From positions 34,461-98,460 of the forward strand of contig JASFYT010000010.1 of the NCBI GenBank assembly GCA_045047085.1: 64,000 nucleotides of DNA, given 5' to 3'. The notes under the pieces were generated by a model. That model had not been told where the DNA came from. It searched no databases and saw only the letters and a list, made by a program, of their open reading frames with translations. This DNA is from GCA-2401155 sp045047085 (GTDB taxonomy: Bacteria; Pseudomonadota; Alphaproteobacteria; Rhizobiales; Rhizobiaceae). Below are positions 1 through 8,624 of the stretch, one piece after another (the first letter of the stretch is position 1; the number at the start of each line of letters is the position of its first letter). Both the position numbers and the translations under genes were made by a program.

Positions 1-907
1 TGGACTGCTTGGAATCCAATTTGGTGTTTGCCAGTAATTCTGCCATCCCCATGACACCGTTCATCGGAGTGCGTATCTCATGGGACATGTTTGCCAGAAA
101 TTCTGATTTTGCCCGATCAGCGTTTTCTGCGCGAGCTGATTCATGGGTTAATCGGCGATGAATTCGGCGAAGAAAAATATCAACTGGCGCAAATATAAAC
201 AGAGCGAGAAAGACAACCAGCCCGCTGGATACCCATAGAAAAATCTCAAGCAACCGTCCTTGCTGGGTAGCCTGATCATCAAGAAGCACTCTCAGGCGCT
301 GAAGGAGAAATTTGTTGCTGGGCCCAACAAACGCCCTGTAGTTTTCCGAAATTTGCTTTGAAGACCAATACATATCTTGTTTATTTTTTGAAGATTCTAC
401 CAATTTTTCTGCCAGCAACGCCATATGATGTTTAAAAGGATTATCGGCAACTATGAATCTGGCATTCAGAATTACAAATTTGGCGGCTTCCTTGTTCAAT
501 GCATGGTAAGCGGAAATGGATTTTTGCAGCGTTTTTCTTGCGTCTTTTGCATAGAAGCGAAGCGAATTCTTTGGGCCGATGATATCAGGCTCTACTGGCA
601 AGCTAGCCAGGTATTTTTTTCGTTGCTTTAAGGACATGCCCCTCAGTGAAAGATTATTATTACTAGATTTTGAAGATTCAAATAATTCAGAAAACCGATC
701 AGCAATCACAATTAGCGGATCAAATTTTCCATCCAATTCAACCAGTGAATTGGAGAAATGTCTGATTGTGTTGGCCCGCTCCGCAATTTTTCCGGAAGCG
801 TTATAGAAATATATAAACACTATCGCAAAGCCCAATAATGCACACATAAAAGCAATGCGTAGCATCCATGAATACCTTGCACCAGATTTTTGATATTCCA
901 TTTTCAT
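1..907 (-). CDS. Sensor histidine kinase, 5' part only (runs off the window)
   Basis: Read on the minus strand this frame stays open from the ATG at 907 to the window edge, about 302 codons. It encodes a short N-terminus, a membrane segment near residues 13-31, a periplasmic-size sensor region, a second membrane segment near residues 230-250, and then the dimerisation box SEFLANMSHEIRTPMNG with the phospho-accepting His near residue 276. The box is of the kind found in hybrid kinases. The ATPase domain and any receiver lie outside the window. An in-frame ATG at 925 is an alternative start; neither has a strong ribosome site, but a GAGAAAACC stretch precedes 907. It is divergent from tolQ. The ligand cannot be told from the sequence. 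Confidence 0.85.
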   Translation of the reverse strand, partial: MKMEYQKSGARYSWMLRIAFMCALLGFAIVFIYFYNASGKIAERANTIRHFSNSLVELDGKFDPLIVIADRFSELFESSKSSNNNLSLRGMSLKQRKKYLASLPVEPDIIGPKNSLRFYAKDARKTLQKSISAYHALNKEAAKFVILNARFIVADNPFKHHMALLAEKLVESSKNKQDMYWSSKQISENYRAFVGPSNKFLLQRLRVLLDDQATQQGRLLEIFLWVSSGLVVFLALFIFAPVDIFLRRIHRRLTHESARAENADRAKSEFLANMSHEIRTPMNGVMGMAELLANTKLDSKQS

Positions 908-1389
908 AGGTTTTCTCAATGACATTTTGTGTCAAATATATATGGATATTAACTTATAATAAATGTTGATTACTTGATGAGTTTTGTCGCCCATTCAAGC
1001 TTAATCAATGATAATTCTACTATTCTACTATTCTATTACCGTTCGATTATAGGCATTTGGGTAAATAAATAGTGAAAATTTAGTTTAAGTGTGAAGCAAT
1101 GGGTGCCGCACCTGCAATTTTCAATGCGTGATGGAATGTTTGACCTGCCAATTTCGGGCAAATTTTGTGGTCTTACGCATTTGCCATCGCCGTAAATCCT
1201 AACGCTTCATTAACCATAATGGATTCTAACGGTTCCAATTGTCATCGGGTTGGTGATTCCGGAGTTTGGCCTTGAAAACTGCCAAATTACGCCTTCCTTT
1301 GACCATTTTAATAAGGTTTTACACTGAGCACGGTCGGTCAAAGGATATATTCCCCGATTGGTTCAAATTAACGAAAGAGGCTCACGTCG
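908..1389. other. Intergenic region upstream of tolQ
   Basis: About 480 bases, AT-rich, without a convincing gene. It must carry the divergent promoters of the kinase gene and of the tol operon. It contains the CtrA half-site-like octamer TTAACCAT at 1210-1217 and TTAA-N7-TTAC at 1308-1322. In many alphaproteobacteria the thioesterase gene ybgC directly precedes tolQ; no trace of it is visible here. Confidence 0.6.
1308..1322 (+). promoter_or_regulatory. Possible CtrA-binding site upstream of tolQ
   Basis: TTAA, seven bases, TTAC: one mismatch from the TTAA-N7-TTAA consensus of the cell-cycle regulator CtrA, about 70 bases before the tolQ start. A match of this quality can occur by chance in AT-rich DNA, so this is only a candidate. 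Confidence 0.25.
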
Positions 1390-2130
1390 ATGAGTGGGAT
1401 TAGTCTGTTTGCGGTCACAGCCGCTTTTGCGCAGGGGGTTGAGCTTGCGGCTCCTGATAGCGATTTATCTATTGTAGGGTTGTTTCTTGAAGCGGGGTTT
1501 GTGGTCAAACTGGTGATGATCGGCTTGCTCGTCGCCTCGGTCTGGTCGTGGGGTATCATGATCGACAAGTGGATTTTATACACCAAAACTAACAGGCAAC
1601 TCGATCGCTTTGAAAAAGTGTTTTGGTCCGGGCAGTCGTTGGAAGAGCTTTATCGTTCGCTGGATGATCATACGCCCACGGGTATGGGAGCGTTGTTTAT
1701 GTCGGCCATGCGTGAATGGAAACGCTCGTTTGAGCGTGGTGCAAGTTCAGGCATTGGATTGCAGATGCGTATTGATAAGGCGCTTGATGTTTCACTGGCC
1801 CGTGAAATGGAGCGGCTAGAACAGCGGTTGATGTTTTTGGCGACGGTCGGATCTGCGGCACCGTTTGTCGGGTTGTTTGGGACGGTGATTGGTATCATGA
1901 CTTCGTTTCAGGCGATTGCCGGATCGAAATCGACCAATCTTGCCGTGGTTGCACCGGGCATTGCGGAAGCATTGTTGGCAACGGCGTTGGGACTGCTGGC
2001 GGCAATTCCAGCAGTGATTGCCTATAATAAGTTTTCGACGGATGCGAATAAAATCAGCGGACGTCTTGAAGGGTTTGCGGATGAATTTTCTGCCATCCTT
2101 TCGCGTCAGATCGATGAGAAAAAACAGTAA
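1390..2130 (+). CDS. tolQ: Tol-Pal system proton channel subunit TolQ
   Basis: Inner-membrane protein of the MotA/TolQ/ExbB family, 246 residues, the usual length. With TolR it forms the proton-driven motor that energises TolA during outer-membrane constriction at division. Three membrane segments are visible: about residues 27-53, 138-165 and 180-205. The second and third carry the conserved GLFGTVIGIM and LLATALGLLAAIP stretches that line the channel. An AGAGG ribosome site lies at the right distance before the ATG. It heads the tolQ-tolR-tolA-tolB run. Confidence 0.97.
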   Translation: MSGISLFAVTAAFAQGVELAAPDSDLSIVGLFLEAGFVVKLVMIGLLVASVWSWGIMIDKWILYTKTNRQLDRFEKVFWSGQSLEELYRSLDDHTPTGMGALFMSAMREWKRSFERGASSGIGLQMRIDKALDVSLAREMERLEQRLMFLATVGSAAPFVGLFGTVIGIMTSFQAIAGSKSTNLAVVAPGIAEALLATALGLLAAIPAVIAYNKFSTDANKISGRLEGFADEFSAILSRQIDEKKQ

Positions 2131-2158
2131 TTTAAGCAACTAACAAGGGACAAATTTC

Positions 2159-2611
2159 ATGGCCATGTCGGTTGGAAATTCCGGAGGACGGTCGCGTCGC
2201 GGCGGGCGCCGTGGCTCGAAGAAAGCTCAGGTGATGAGCGAGATCAACGTCACGCCATTCGTGGATGTGATGCTTGTTTTGCTGATTATTTTTATGGTCA
2301 CCGCACCCTTGCTGACAGTTGGTGTGCCAATTGATTTGCCTGAAACTAAGGCTAGTCAACTCAATGCAGAGAGCGAGCCGATTACGATTTCGGTGAAGAA
2401 AACAGGCGGTATTTTTCTTCAGGAAACCGAAATCCCGTTTGACGAACTGGTGGCAAAACTCAAGGCGATTGCCAAAAATGGCTATGAAGAACGCATCTTT
2501 GTCCGCGGAGACAAGGGTGCGACTTATGGTGATGTGATTGAAGTGATGGCGTTGATTTCCTCGTCTGGATACAAACGCCTCGCGATGATCACCCTACAGG
2601 AGCAGAAGTAA
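2159..2611 (+). CDS. tolR: Tol-Pal system protein TolR
   Basis: ExbD/TolR-family protein of 150 residues, single pass. The N-terminus is rich in Gly and Arg. The membrane helix follows NVTPFVDVMLVLLIIFMV, and Asp36 in this helix is the proton-path residue of the family. The rest is the periplasmic domain. AAGGGA precedes the ATG. It follows tolQ by 28 bases and works with TolQ as the stator of the Tol motor. Confidence 0.96.
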   Translation: MAMSVGNSGGRSRRGGRRGSKKAQVMSEINVTPFVDVMLVLLIIFMVTAPLLTVGVPIDLPETKASQLNAESEPITISVKKTGGIFLQETEIPFDELVAKLKAIAKNGYEERIFVRGDKGATYGDVIEVMALISSSGYKRLAMITLQEQK

Positions 2612-2635
2612 ATCATGTTGTTTCGTGATTGATCC

Positions 2636-3691
2636 ATGAAGCTTGGTGTTACTCTTTCAAGCATCGCCCATGTGGGCATGATAACCTGGGGACTTTGGTC
2701 CATTTCCGGGCCGAAGCCGTTTGTGGTGGCAGAAGTTGAGGCGCTGTCAATTGATATTGTGCCGATTGAAGAGATCACCAAAGCGGTGCAGGGGGAAAAG
2801 AAAGCCGATTTAGGCGATGCGCCTGCGCCAACTCCCACGAAAAAACCAACGCTAGAAACTCCTGCGGTTAATGTGGGTGATACGAAATTCGATATCAAAA
2901 CGCAGGAAGCAAAAGAAAAAGCCGCACCGGTTGAAGCGACGAAAGAACGATCTGCTCCCAAACCTCAGGAACAACCTCCGGAACTTAAAATTTCTCCTGA
3001 TCCGATTAGGGAACTGGTTGAAAAGGAAGAACCTGTTCCAACTACCGAACTTGCGGCCCTGAACGAGCCGAAGGTTCCTCTATTGGAGAAACCGGCGGAT
3101 ACCACCGCTGAGACATCCAAGACAGCGGAGAAGTTTGCAAAATTACCCGATAATGTGCCGACGCCGACTGCGCGTCCGAAGCCGCCTAAAGCAAAATCTG
3201 CTGAGACAAAGGATCGCAAAAAGAGCAAGATCAAGCCAGCTAAAAAACAGGACGCTGCTGCAACGGCAAAAAAAGAAACTACGGAAGATCAGATTGCTTC
3301 GCTGTTGAACAAACAAGAGCCATCTGCGGGGGGAGCGAAACGCTCTACCAAAAAGACTGCACTTGGAACCAAAAAGGGCAAGGCCGCAAAATTGAGCACT
3401 AGTGAAATGGATGGGTTGCGCTCGGCTATCGAAGAATGCGCATCCATCGGTTTTTTACAGGACCCGGGAGAGGACGCGATTGTAACTGTCACATTTCGCC
3501 TTACACTGGACGGGGAAGTTGATGGAAGGCCTAGCGTGAAAGCTACGGGCGGAGAACCGCGTTTGCGCCGCCCATGGTCAGCGCAAATGAGTAGAGCTGT
3601 CCTGAAATGTGCACCATATTCGTTGCCGGCAGAAAAATATGAAACGTGGGCAGATGTGATTGTTAATTTCCATCCAAGCCAGATGTTTTGA
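2636..3691 (+). CDS. tolA: Tol-Pal system protein TolA
   Basis: Protein of 351 residues with the TolA layout. A membrane anchor lies at about residues 5-23, followed by a long Lys/Ala/Pro/Glu-rich periplasmic stretch (about 45-255). A folded C-terminal domain (about 258-351) contains two Cys (EECASIG and LKCAPY) that could pair. A stop codon three bases upstream fixes this ATG as the first possible start; no clear ribosome site is seen, so coupling to tolR (24 bases away) is likely. TolA links the TolQR motor to TolB/Pal across the periplasm. The sequence is divergent, as is normal for TolA; the identity rests on layout and position. Confidence 0.9.
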   Translation: MKLGVTLSSIAHVGMITWGLWSISGPKPFVVAEVEALSIDIVPIEEITKAVQGEKKADLGDAPAPTPTKKPTLETPAVNVGDTKFDIKTQEAKEKAAPVEATKERSAPKPQEQPPELKISPDPIRELVEKEEPVPTTELAALNEPKVPLLEKPADTTAETSKTAEKFAKLPDNVPTPTARPKPPKAKSAETKDRKKSKIKPAKKQDAAATAKKETTEDQIASLLNKQEPSAGGAKRSTKKTALGTKKGKAAKLSTSEMDGLRSAIEECASIGFLQDPGEDAIVTVTFRLTLDGEVDGRPSVKATGGEPRLRRPWSAQMSRAVLKCAPYSLPAEKYETWADVIVNFHPSQMF

Positions 3692-3761
3692 GCGACGGAA
3701 CAATTTTATGACACGCATTGAGACTACAAATATGATATCACCATCTGCAGGAGAAAACGGG

Positions 3762-5108
3762 ATGAACATAATATTAGGCGCTTGGGGTGGAGGAATATCG
3801 TGGAATTTCAAATCTCTGACAGTGTGGATGAGTGGATTCTTATCCGCTCTTGTCATCGGTTTGTCTTCCGCTCATGCTCTGGTTGAAATCGATATTACCA
3901 AGGGCAATGTGGAGCCGTTTCCAATTGCAATAACCGATTTTTCCGGTCAGCAGATTGCGCGTGATATTGCTGCGGTGGTTGAGGCGGATTTGCGCAATTC
4001 AGGCCTGTTCAAAACACTGGATAAAGCGGCGTTTATTGAAAAGATCACCAATCCCAATGCGGTGCCGAGATTTGAAGATTGGCGCGTGATCAACGCTCAG
4101 GCTTTGGTAACGGGTACTGTTTCCAAGGAAAGAGACGGGCGGCTAAAGGCCGAGTTTCGCCTTTGGGATGTGTTTGCAAATGAACAAATGATTGGCCAAA
4201 GATTTTTCACTGATCCGGGGAATTGGCGCCGTTTGGCCCATATTATATCCGATGCGATTTATGAAAAACTGACCGGCGAAAAAGGGTATTTTGACACGAG
4301 AATTGTGTTTGTGGACGAGCAGGGGCCAAAATCGCGCCGGATCAAGCGCTTGGCGATTATGGATCAGGACGGCGCAAATGCTAGAACCTTGACCAAGGGT
4401 GGTGCTCTGGTGTTGACGCCGCGTTTTTCTCCAACGCGACAAGAGATCACCTATATGTCTTATGATGGTGGTCAGCCGCGGGTTTATCTGTTGCAGATTG
4501 AAACCGGCAAGCGCGAAATTGTTGGTAATTTTCCGGGTATGACATTTTCACCGCGTTTTTCACCTGATGGCAAAAAAGTTATTATGAGCCTGCAACAGGA
4601 TGGAAACGCCAATATCTACACCATGGATTTGCGCACGCGTGCAACGACGCGGCTTACCAGCGGATCATCGATTGATACGGGGCCGTCATATTCGCCTGAT
4701 GGGCAGCAAATTGTGTTTGAAAGTGATCGTGGTGGGCGTCAGCAGCTTTATGTGATGGGTTCACGCGGTGGGAACGCCAAGCGTATTTCTTTTGGCACCG
4801 GGCGGTATTCAACGCCGGTCTGGTCGCCGCGCGGTGATCTGATCGCCTTTACCAAACAGTCAGGTGGCAAGTTTTTAATCGGGGTGATGAAACCCGATGG
4901 CAGCAAGGAACGTATTTTGACCGAAGGGTTTCATAATGAGGGACCCACATGGTCACCTAATGGTCGGGTGTTGATGTTCTTCCGTGAAAGTCCCGGTGCC
5001 AATGGCGGGCCAAAACTCTATTCAATTGATTTGACCGGTTATCATGAGCAATTGATAAAAACTCAGTCTTTTGCGTCTGATCCGGCTTGGTCTCCTTTGC
5101 TTGAATAA
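3762..5108 (+). CDS. tolB: Periplasmic Tol-Pal protein TolB
   Basis: Beta-propeller protein of about 448 residues. I chose the ATG at 3762 because CAGGAG lies 8 bases before it; the frame is open upstream to 3660, overlapping tolA, but those starts lack a ribosome site. A Sec signal peptide ends at SSAHA, followed by the N-terminal TolB domain (VEIDITKGNVEPFPIAI). A set of PD40 propeller repeats follows from about residue 200, with motifs such as FSPDGKKV and YSPDGQQIVFESD. TolB binds Pal and is released by TolA. The gene's 5' region overlaps or abuts the tolA 3' end. Confidence 0.95.
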   Translation: MNIILGAWGGGISWNFKSLTVWMSGFLSALVIGLSSAHALVEIDITKGNVEPFPIAITDFSGQQIARDIAAVVEADLRNSGLFKTLDKAAFIEKITNPNAVPRFEDWRVINAQALVTGTVSKERDGRLKAEFRLWDVFANEQMIGQRFFTDPGNWRRLAHIISDAIYEKLTGEKGYFDTRIVFVDEQGPKSRRIKRLAIMDQDGANARTLTKGGALVLTPRFSPTRQEITYMSYDGGQPRVYLLQIETGKREIVGNFPGMTFSPRFSPDGKKVIMSLQQDGNANIYTMDLRTRATTRLTSGSSIDTGPSYSPDGQQIVFESDRGGRQQLYVMGSRGGNAKRISFGTGRYSTPVWSPRGDLIAFTKQSGGKFLIGVMKPDGSKERILTEGFHNEGPTWSPNGRVLMFFRESPGANGGPKLYSIDLTGYHEQLIKTQSFASDPAWSPLLE

Positions 5109-5225
5109 AGGTGTTCATAGAAATTTAACAGTGTTTTCAGGCTCATAACCAACAACGGAAATGTGGCTTTGATTTCTAATTCTTGCCGCCTTTTAGACAA
5201 AAAGAAATGGTTGAAAATGGTTAGT

Positions 5226-5240
5226 TGAAGCGGGGCTTCA
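5226..5240 (+). other. Small hairpin in the tolB-pal gap
   Basis: TGAAGC, loop GGG, GCTTCA, within the 268-base gap between tolB and pal. No U-run follows, so it is not a standard terminator. It could be an mRNA processing or attenuation structure; the function is unknown. Confidence 0.25.
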
Positions 5241-5376
5241 TTCTAAAGAAATTAGGGACCTGTTCGGCCTGAGGCTTGAACCTGTTAGGACAAAATTAAC
5301 CGTCTTTCTTGAATAGCAATTAACTAAACTATGGTTATTGATAAGTGAAGAAATTCCATAAAAGGATAATAATCGG

Positions 5377-5877
5377 ATGCTATCGGAAAAATCATTTCTG
5401 AGATCGCCAGCAATCATCGCCCTTGTTCTGGGCCTTGCGCTGACCGGCTGTGCGTCGAAAAACAAATTGCCGGATAATGCCGGCCAGTTGGGGCTGAATG
5501 GTGCTAGAGCCGGTTCACAGCAGGACTTTACGGTGAATGTGGGGGATCGGGTGTTCTTTTTGACGGATTCTACTTCGTTGACCCAGCAGGCACGTGCAAT
5601 TCTTGATCGTCAGGCACAATGGCTGGTTCGTTATCCGAACTATCCCATTACTGTTGAAGGCCATGCGGATGAGCGCGGTACGCGGGAATATAATCTGGCA
5701 CTTGGTGCAAGGCGTGCAGCGGCTACCAGAGATTATCTGACTGCCAGAGGTGTTCCACGCAGCCGTATTCGGACTATCTCCTACGGTAAAGAACGCCCAG
5801 TGGCGGTATGTAACGATATCTCCTGTTGGTCGCAAAACCGCCGTGCGGTAACGCTATTGGCAGTACCTACTGGTTAA
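5377..5877 (+). CDS. pal: Peptidoglycan-associated lipoprotein Pal
   Basis: Lipoprotein of 166 residues. The signal peptide ends in the lipobox LTGC with Cys25 as the lipidated residue. An OmpA-like domain occupies about residues 50-165 and includes the peptidoglycan-binding stretch VEGHADERGTREYNLALGA. Pal anchors the outer membrane to the wall and is the target of TolB. AAAGGA lies before the ATG. The gap of 268 bases after tolB suggests that it has its own promoter. A terminator follows it. Confidence 0.96.
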   Translation: MLSEKSFLRSPAIIALVLGLALTGCASKNKLPDNAGQLGLNGARAGSQQDFTVNVGDRVFFLTDSTSLTQQARAILDRQAQWLVRYPNYPITVEGHADERGTREYNLALGARRAAATRDYLTARGVPRSRIRTISYGKERPVAVCNDISCWSQNRRAVTLLAVPTG

Positions 5878-5911
5878 GTGTAGTTGAAAATTAATCAATT
5901 TGAACTTAAAT

Positions 5912-5938
5912 AGGCGATCATATAGGTCGCCTTTTTTT
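5912..5938 (+). terminator. Rho-independent terminator after pal
   Basis: AGGCGATC, loop ATATA, GGTCGCCT (one G-U pair), followed directly by seven T. It lies 35 bases after the pal stop and before cpoB, so cpoB probably needs its own promoter or readthrough. Confidence 0.85.
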
Positions 5939-6006
5939 GTATAACAAAATTTAGTCAGAATTTTATGTGTTACTGGGAACTGAACTAAATTGTCAGGTAT
6001 GAATTA

Positions 6007-7011
6007 ATGAAACAAACAATATCGATGGTGGCTGTTTTCACTGTCTTATCATTTGGACTTGCTGGCGGAAATGTTGCGTTTGCGCAATCTTCCGAATCTG
6101 CTTATCGGGTGAACGAGCTTGAAGAGCAGGTTCGCCAGCTTAACGGACGGATTGAGGATTTAAACTTTCAGCTACTTGAAATGCAGGAACTTGTTCGCAA
6201 GATGCAACAGGATAATGAATTCCGCTTTCAAGAGCTTGAAGAACAAGGAAATACTGATGGACCAGCGAATAAAAAATCATCCATCGGTGATTTGATTAAG
6301 CCATCCAAAACCAATCTGCCTGAGGGAGAAAAACGCTTGGGAAAGCGCAAACCGTCTGAACATACTGCTTCTGTAGTGCGTTCGGACGGGAATGCTAATG
6401 GCGACCAAGTACTTCAAAAACCTCGCAAACCCAAAATGATTGACGGGGTTGAAATCTATGACGGTTCGCAGGATGAAGCCGGTACAATTGCCAAGTCGCT
6501 TGGAACCATCACCTTTGATGCGAATGGCAATTTTGTTGAGGGCACGGTTGGCGCGCCGATAGATCTGACCAAACGGCTTTATGGCGGCAGTGACGCCAAT
6601 GTGCGCCTTGCTGTACCGCGGGATGCTGACGAACTTTTTGCGCTTGGCTACAGCTATATTCAGTCGGGTGATTATGCGTTGGCAGAGGAATCCTTCGTCG
6701 ATTTTCTGCAACGTTTTCCAGAGCATAGAAAAGTGTCTGATGTGAATTTCTGGCTTGGGGAAAGTTATTTTGCGCGTAGACAATATAAAAAGTCTGCCCG
6801 TATTTTTCTTAATTCTCATCGTAGCTGGCCCAATGCTCGATTAGCTCCGCAGACCCTGCTTAAACTCGGGGTATCGGTTGCCGGTCTCAACCAACGCGAA
6901 TTAGCCTGTGCAACCTATGCGGAAGTTGGGCAAAAATATCCTGACTCATCGATCATCGTGAAACGCAATGTTAGGGTAGAACAGCGTGCAGCGCGTTGCA
7001 GCGTTAATTGA
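6007..7011 (+). CDS. cpoB: Tol-Pal-associated periplasmic protein CpoB (YbgF)
   Basis: Periplasmic protein of 334 residues. It has a signal peptide (cleavage near NVAFA), a coiled-coil region at about residues 33-80 that in the family drives trimerisation, a variable charged linker, and C-terminal TPR repeats from about residue 200 (ELFALGYSYIQSGDYALAEESF and onward). CpoB coordinates Tol function with peptidoglycan synthesis. The position after pal is the conserved one. The ribosome site is weak (AGG). Confidence 0.93.
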   Translation: MKQTISMVAVFTVLSFGLAGGNVAFAQSSESAYRVNELEEQVRQLNGRIEDLNFQLLEMQELVRKMQQDNEFRFQELEEQGNTDGPANKKSSIGDLIKPSKTNLPEGEKRLGKRKPSEHTASVVRSDGNANGDQVLQKPRKPKMIDGVEIYDGSQDEAGTIAKSLGTITFDANGNFVEGTVGAPIDLTKRLYGGSDANVRLAVPRDADELFALGYSYIQSGDYALAEESFVDFLQRFPEHRKVSDVNFWLGESYFARRQYKKSARIFLNSHRSWPNARLAPQTLLKLGVSVAGLNQRELACATYAEVGQKYPDSSIIVKRNVRVEQRAARCSVN

Positions 7012-7030
7012 TGTAATTGGATGATTTGTC

Positions 7031-8419
7031 GTGATTGATTTTACCAAAAACACGGATATTACCGGACCTGACCCAAGGGTTCTGTTTGCTGATATTGGAT
7101 CGACTGACAAGGTGATTGTCGCCGTATCTGGTGGTAGCGATTCTATTGCGTTGTTGTTGTTGGCCAATGCGTGGGCACATCATGAAGGCGCGCGGATACA
7201 GGCGGTAACCGTTGATCACGGATTGCGCCCTGAGGCTGCGGCGGAAGCTGCTTTTGTTGCCAGCATCTGTGAGGGATTGGGCATTCGCCACATTACTCTC
7301 GCGTGGGAAGGTATCAAACCAAATTCCGGTTTGCCGGAAGCGTCTAGGCTCGCGCGCTATCAGCTTTTGGAAGAATATGCGGTTGATTCAGGTGCGAAAT
7401 ATGTTTTGACCGGACATACGGCGGATGATCAGGTGGAAACGGTTTATATGCGCCTGTCTCGGGAAAAACCGACAGGTACTGGTCGTGGTCTATCTGGAAT
7501 GTCGGTTCGTACCATCATGCCCAAGGGCGTATTGTTGATGCGCCCATTGTTGGGAATGAGTAGGGATATTCTGCGTCAATATCTGGCACAAAATGCTCAA
7601 AGCTGGGTGGAAGATCCGAGCAATGTTGATGCTTCATATGAGCGCGTCCGGGCGCGGAAATTTTTAGAATCGCGGCAGCAACATAAAAACAATCTCTTTG
7701 CGTTTTCTGGTGTTATGGGGCGTCTTCGAAGACAAGTAGCCAATCAGACCGCTGTTTTTCTGGGTGATAATGTCAGTGTGTTGCCAGGATTGGTTTATAA
7801 GCTTGATGTGGCGTCTTTCGATCAAACGCCACAACCGGTTTTGATTAATGCTTTGCAAGTTTTGTTAGCGGTCGTTGGTGGTGGTGAGCATTTTGCCAGT
7901 GCTTCCAAATTATACCCGTTGATCGATTTGGCCATGGAAGGGCCGGAGCAGGGAGCACGGCAAACTTTGGCAAATTGCGTACTTGAATTTAAGAATGGAA
8001 AAATTTTACTGTATCGCGAAACGCGCAATTTGGCATCGTTTCTTTTGGGCCCCGGCGATGACGCGATTTGGGATGGCCGTATGCATTTGATCAATGACAG
8101 TAATTCCACACTTTATGTGGGGCCGCTGGATCCGGCATTATTAGCTGAAACTGACATAGATGGTGTGTCAGAAAACAGCGGAACCGTTAATGTTTCTCCG
8201 CGGGCAGCTCTTCAATCCTTGCCCGTGCTTCGAGGCGATGGGGATGATCTTCATTTTCCAATGCTATTTAACAAGGCGCTTCCTGATGGGGTAACTGCCA
8301 GACTGACGGCGCGGGCGTTAGCGCAGTTTTGCCCTGATTTTGATGAAGCGCTGTTTGTGTGGCTTGATGATCTTGGCAAATTGGTAAAAATCACTGCTTT
8401 GGAGCCCAATTCCGGGTAA
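7031..8419 (+). CDS. tilS: tRNA(Ile)-lysidine synthetase TilS
   Basis: ATP-dependent enzyme that converts C34 of tRNA-Ile(CAU) to lysidine so that AUA is read as Ile. It has 462 residues and starts with GTG. The PP-loop SGGSDS lies at residues 33-38, followed by the family regions VDHGLRPEA and LTGHTADDQVETVYMR. The C-terminal part is divergent, as is usual. It starts 20 bases after cpoB, and the order tilS-ftsH is conserved in the order. Confidence 0.94.
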   Translation: MIDFTKNTDITGPDPRVLFADIGSTDKVIVAVSGGSDSIALLLLANAWAHHEGARIQAVTVDHGLRPEAAAEAAFVASICEGLGIRHITLAWEGIKPNSGLPEASRLARYQLLEEYAVDSGAKYVLTGHTADDQVETVYMRLSREKPTGTGRGLSGMSVRTIMPKGVLLMRPLLGMSRDILRQYLAQNAQSWVEDPSNVDASYERVRARKFLESRQQHKNNLFAFSGVMGRLRRQVANQTAVFLGDNVSVLPGLVYKLDVASFDQTPQPVLINALQVLLAVVGGGEHFASASKLYPLIDLAMEGPEQGARQTLANCVLEFKNGKILLYRETRNLASFLLGPGDDAIWDGRMHLINDSNSTLYVGPLDPALLAETDIDGVSENSGTVNVSPRAALQSLPVLRGDGDDLHFPMLFNKALPDGVTARLTARALAQFCPDFDEALFVWLDDLGKLVKITALEPNSG

Positions 8420-8451
8420 TTCCGGGCATTTTCATGATGAAACTTACCCGG
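8412..8451 (+). terminator. Possible hairpin at the tilS stop
   Basis: CCGGGTAA, which includes the tilS stop codon, can pair with TTACCCGG at 8444-8451 across a loop of about 24 bases. It is followed by a T-rich but interrupted stretch. It is a weak terminator candidate at best. Confidence 0.25.
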
Positions 8452-8624
8452 GGTTTACTTTATTACAAATTGTTGACCCAAAAATGCGCAAAAACCGTTT
8501 TAGCTCCTTGGCATCGGGGGGCATTGAACCTATCTTAGGGGTAAGTTGATGTTTTCCGTGCATGCTCCTTCTGGGAGACTGGTCGGGAAATGCGTTTCAG
8601 CACTAATCATTTCAGGACTAATCC

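Noticed and set aside
3660..3761. Longer TolB start overlapping tolA
   Set aside because: CAGGAG directly precedes the ATG at 3762, and the extra residues would push the signal peptide far from the N-terminus.
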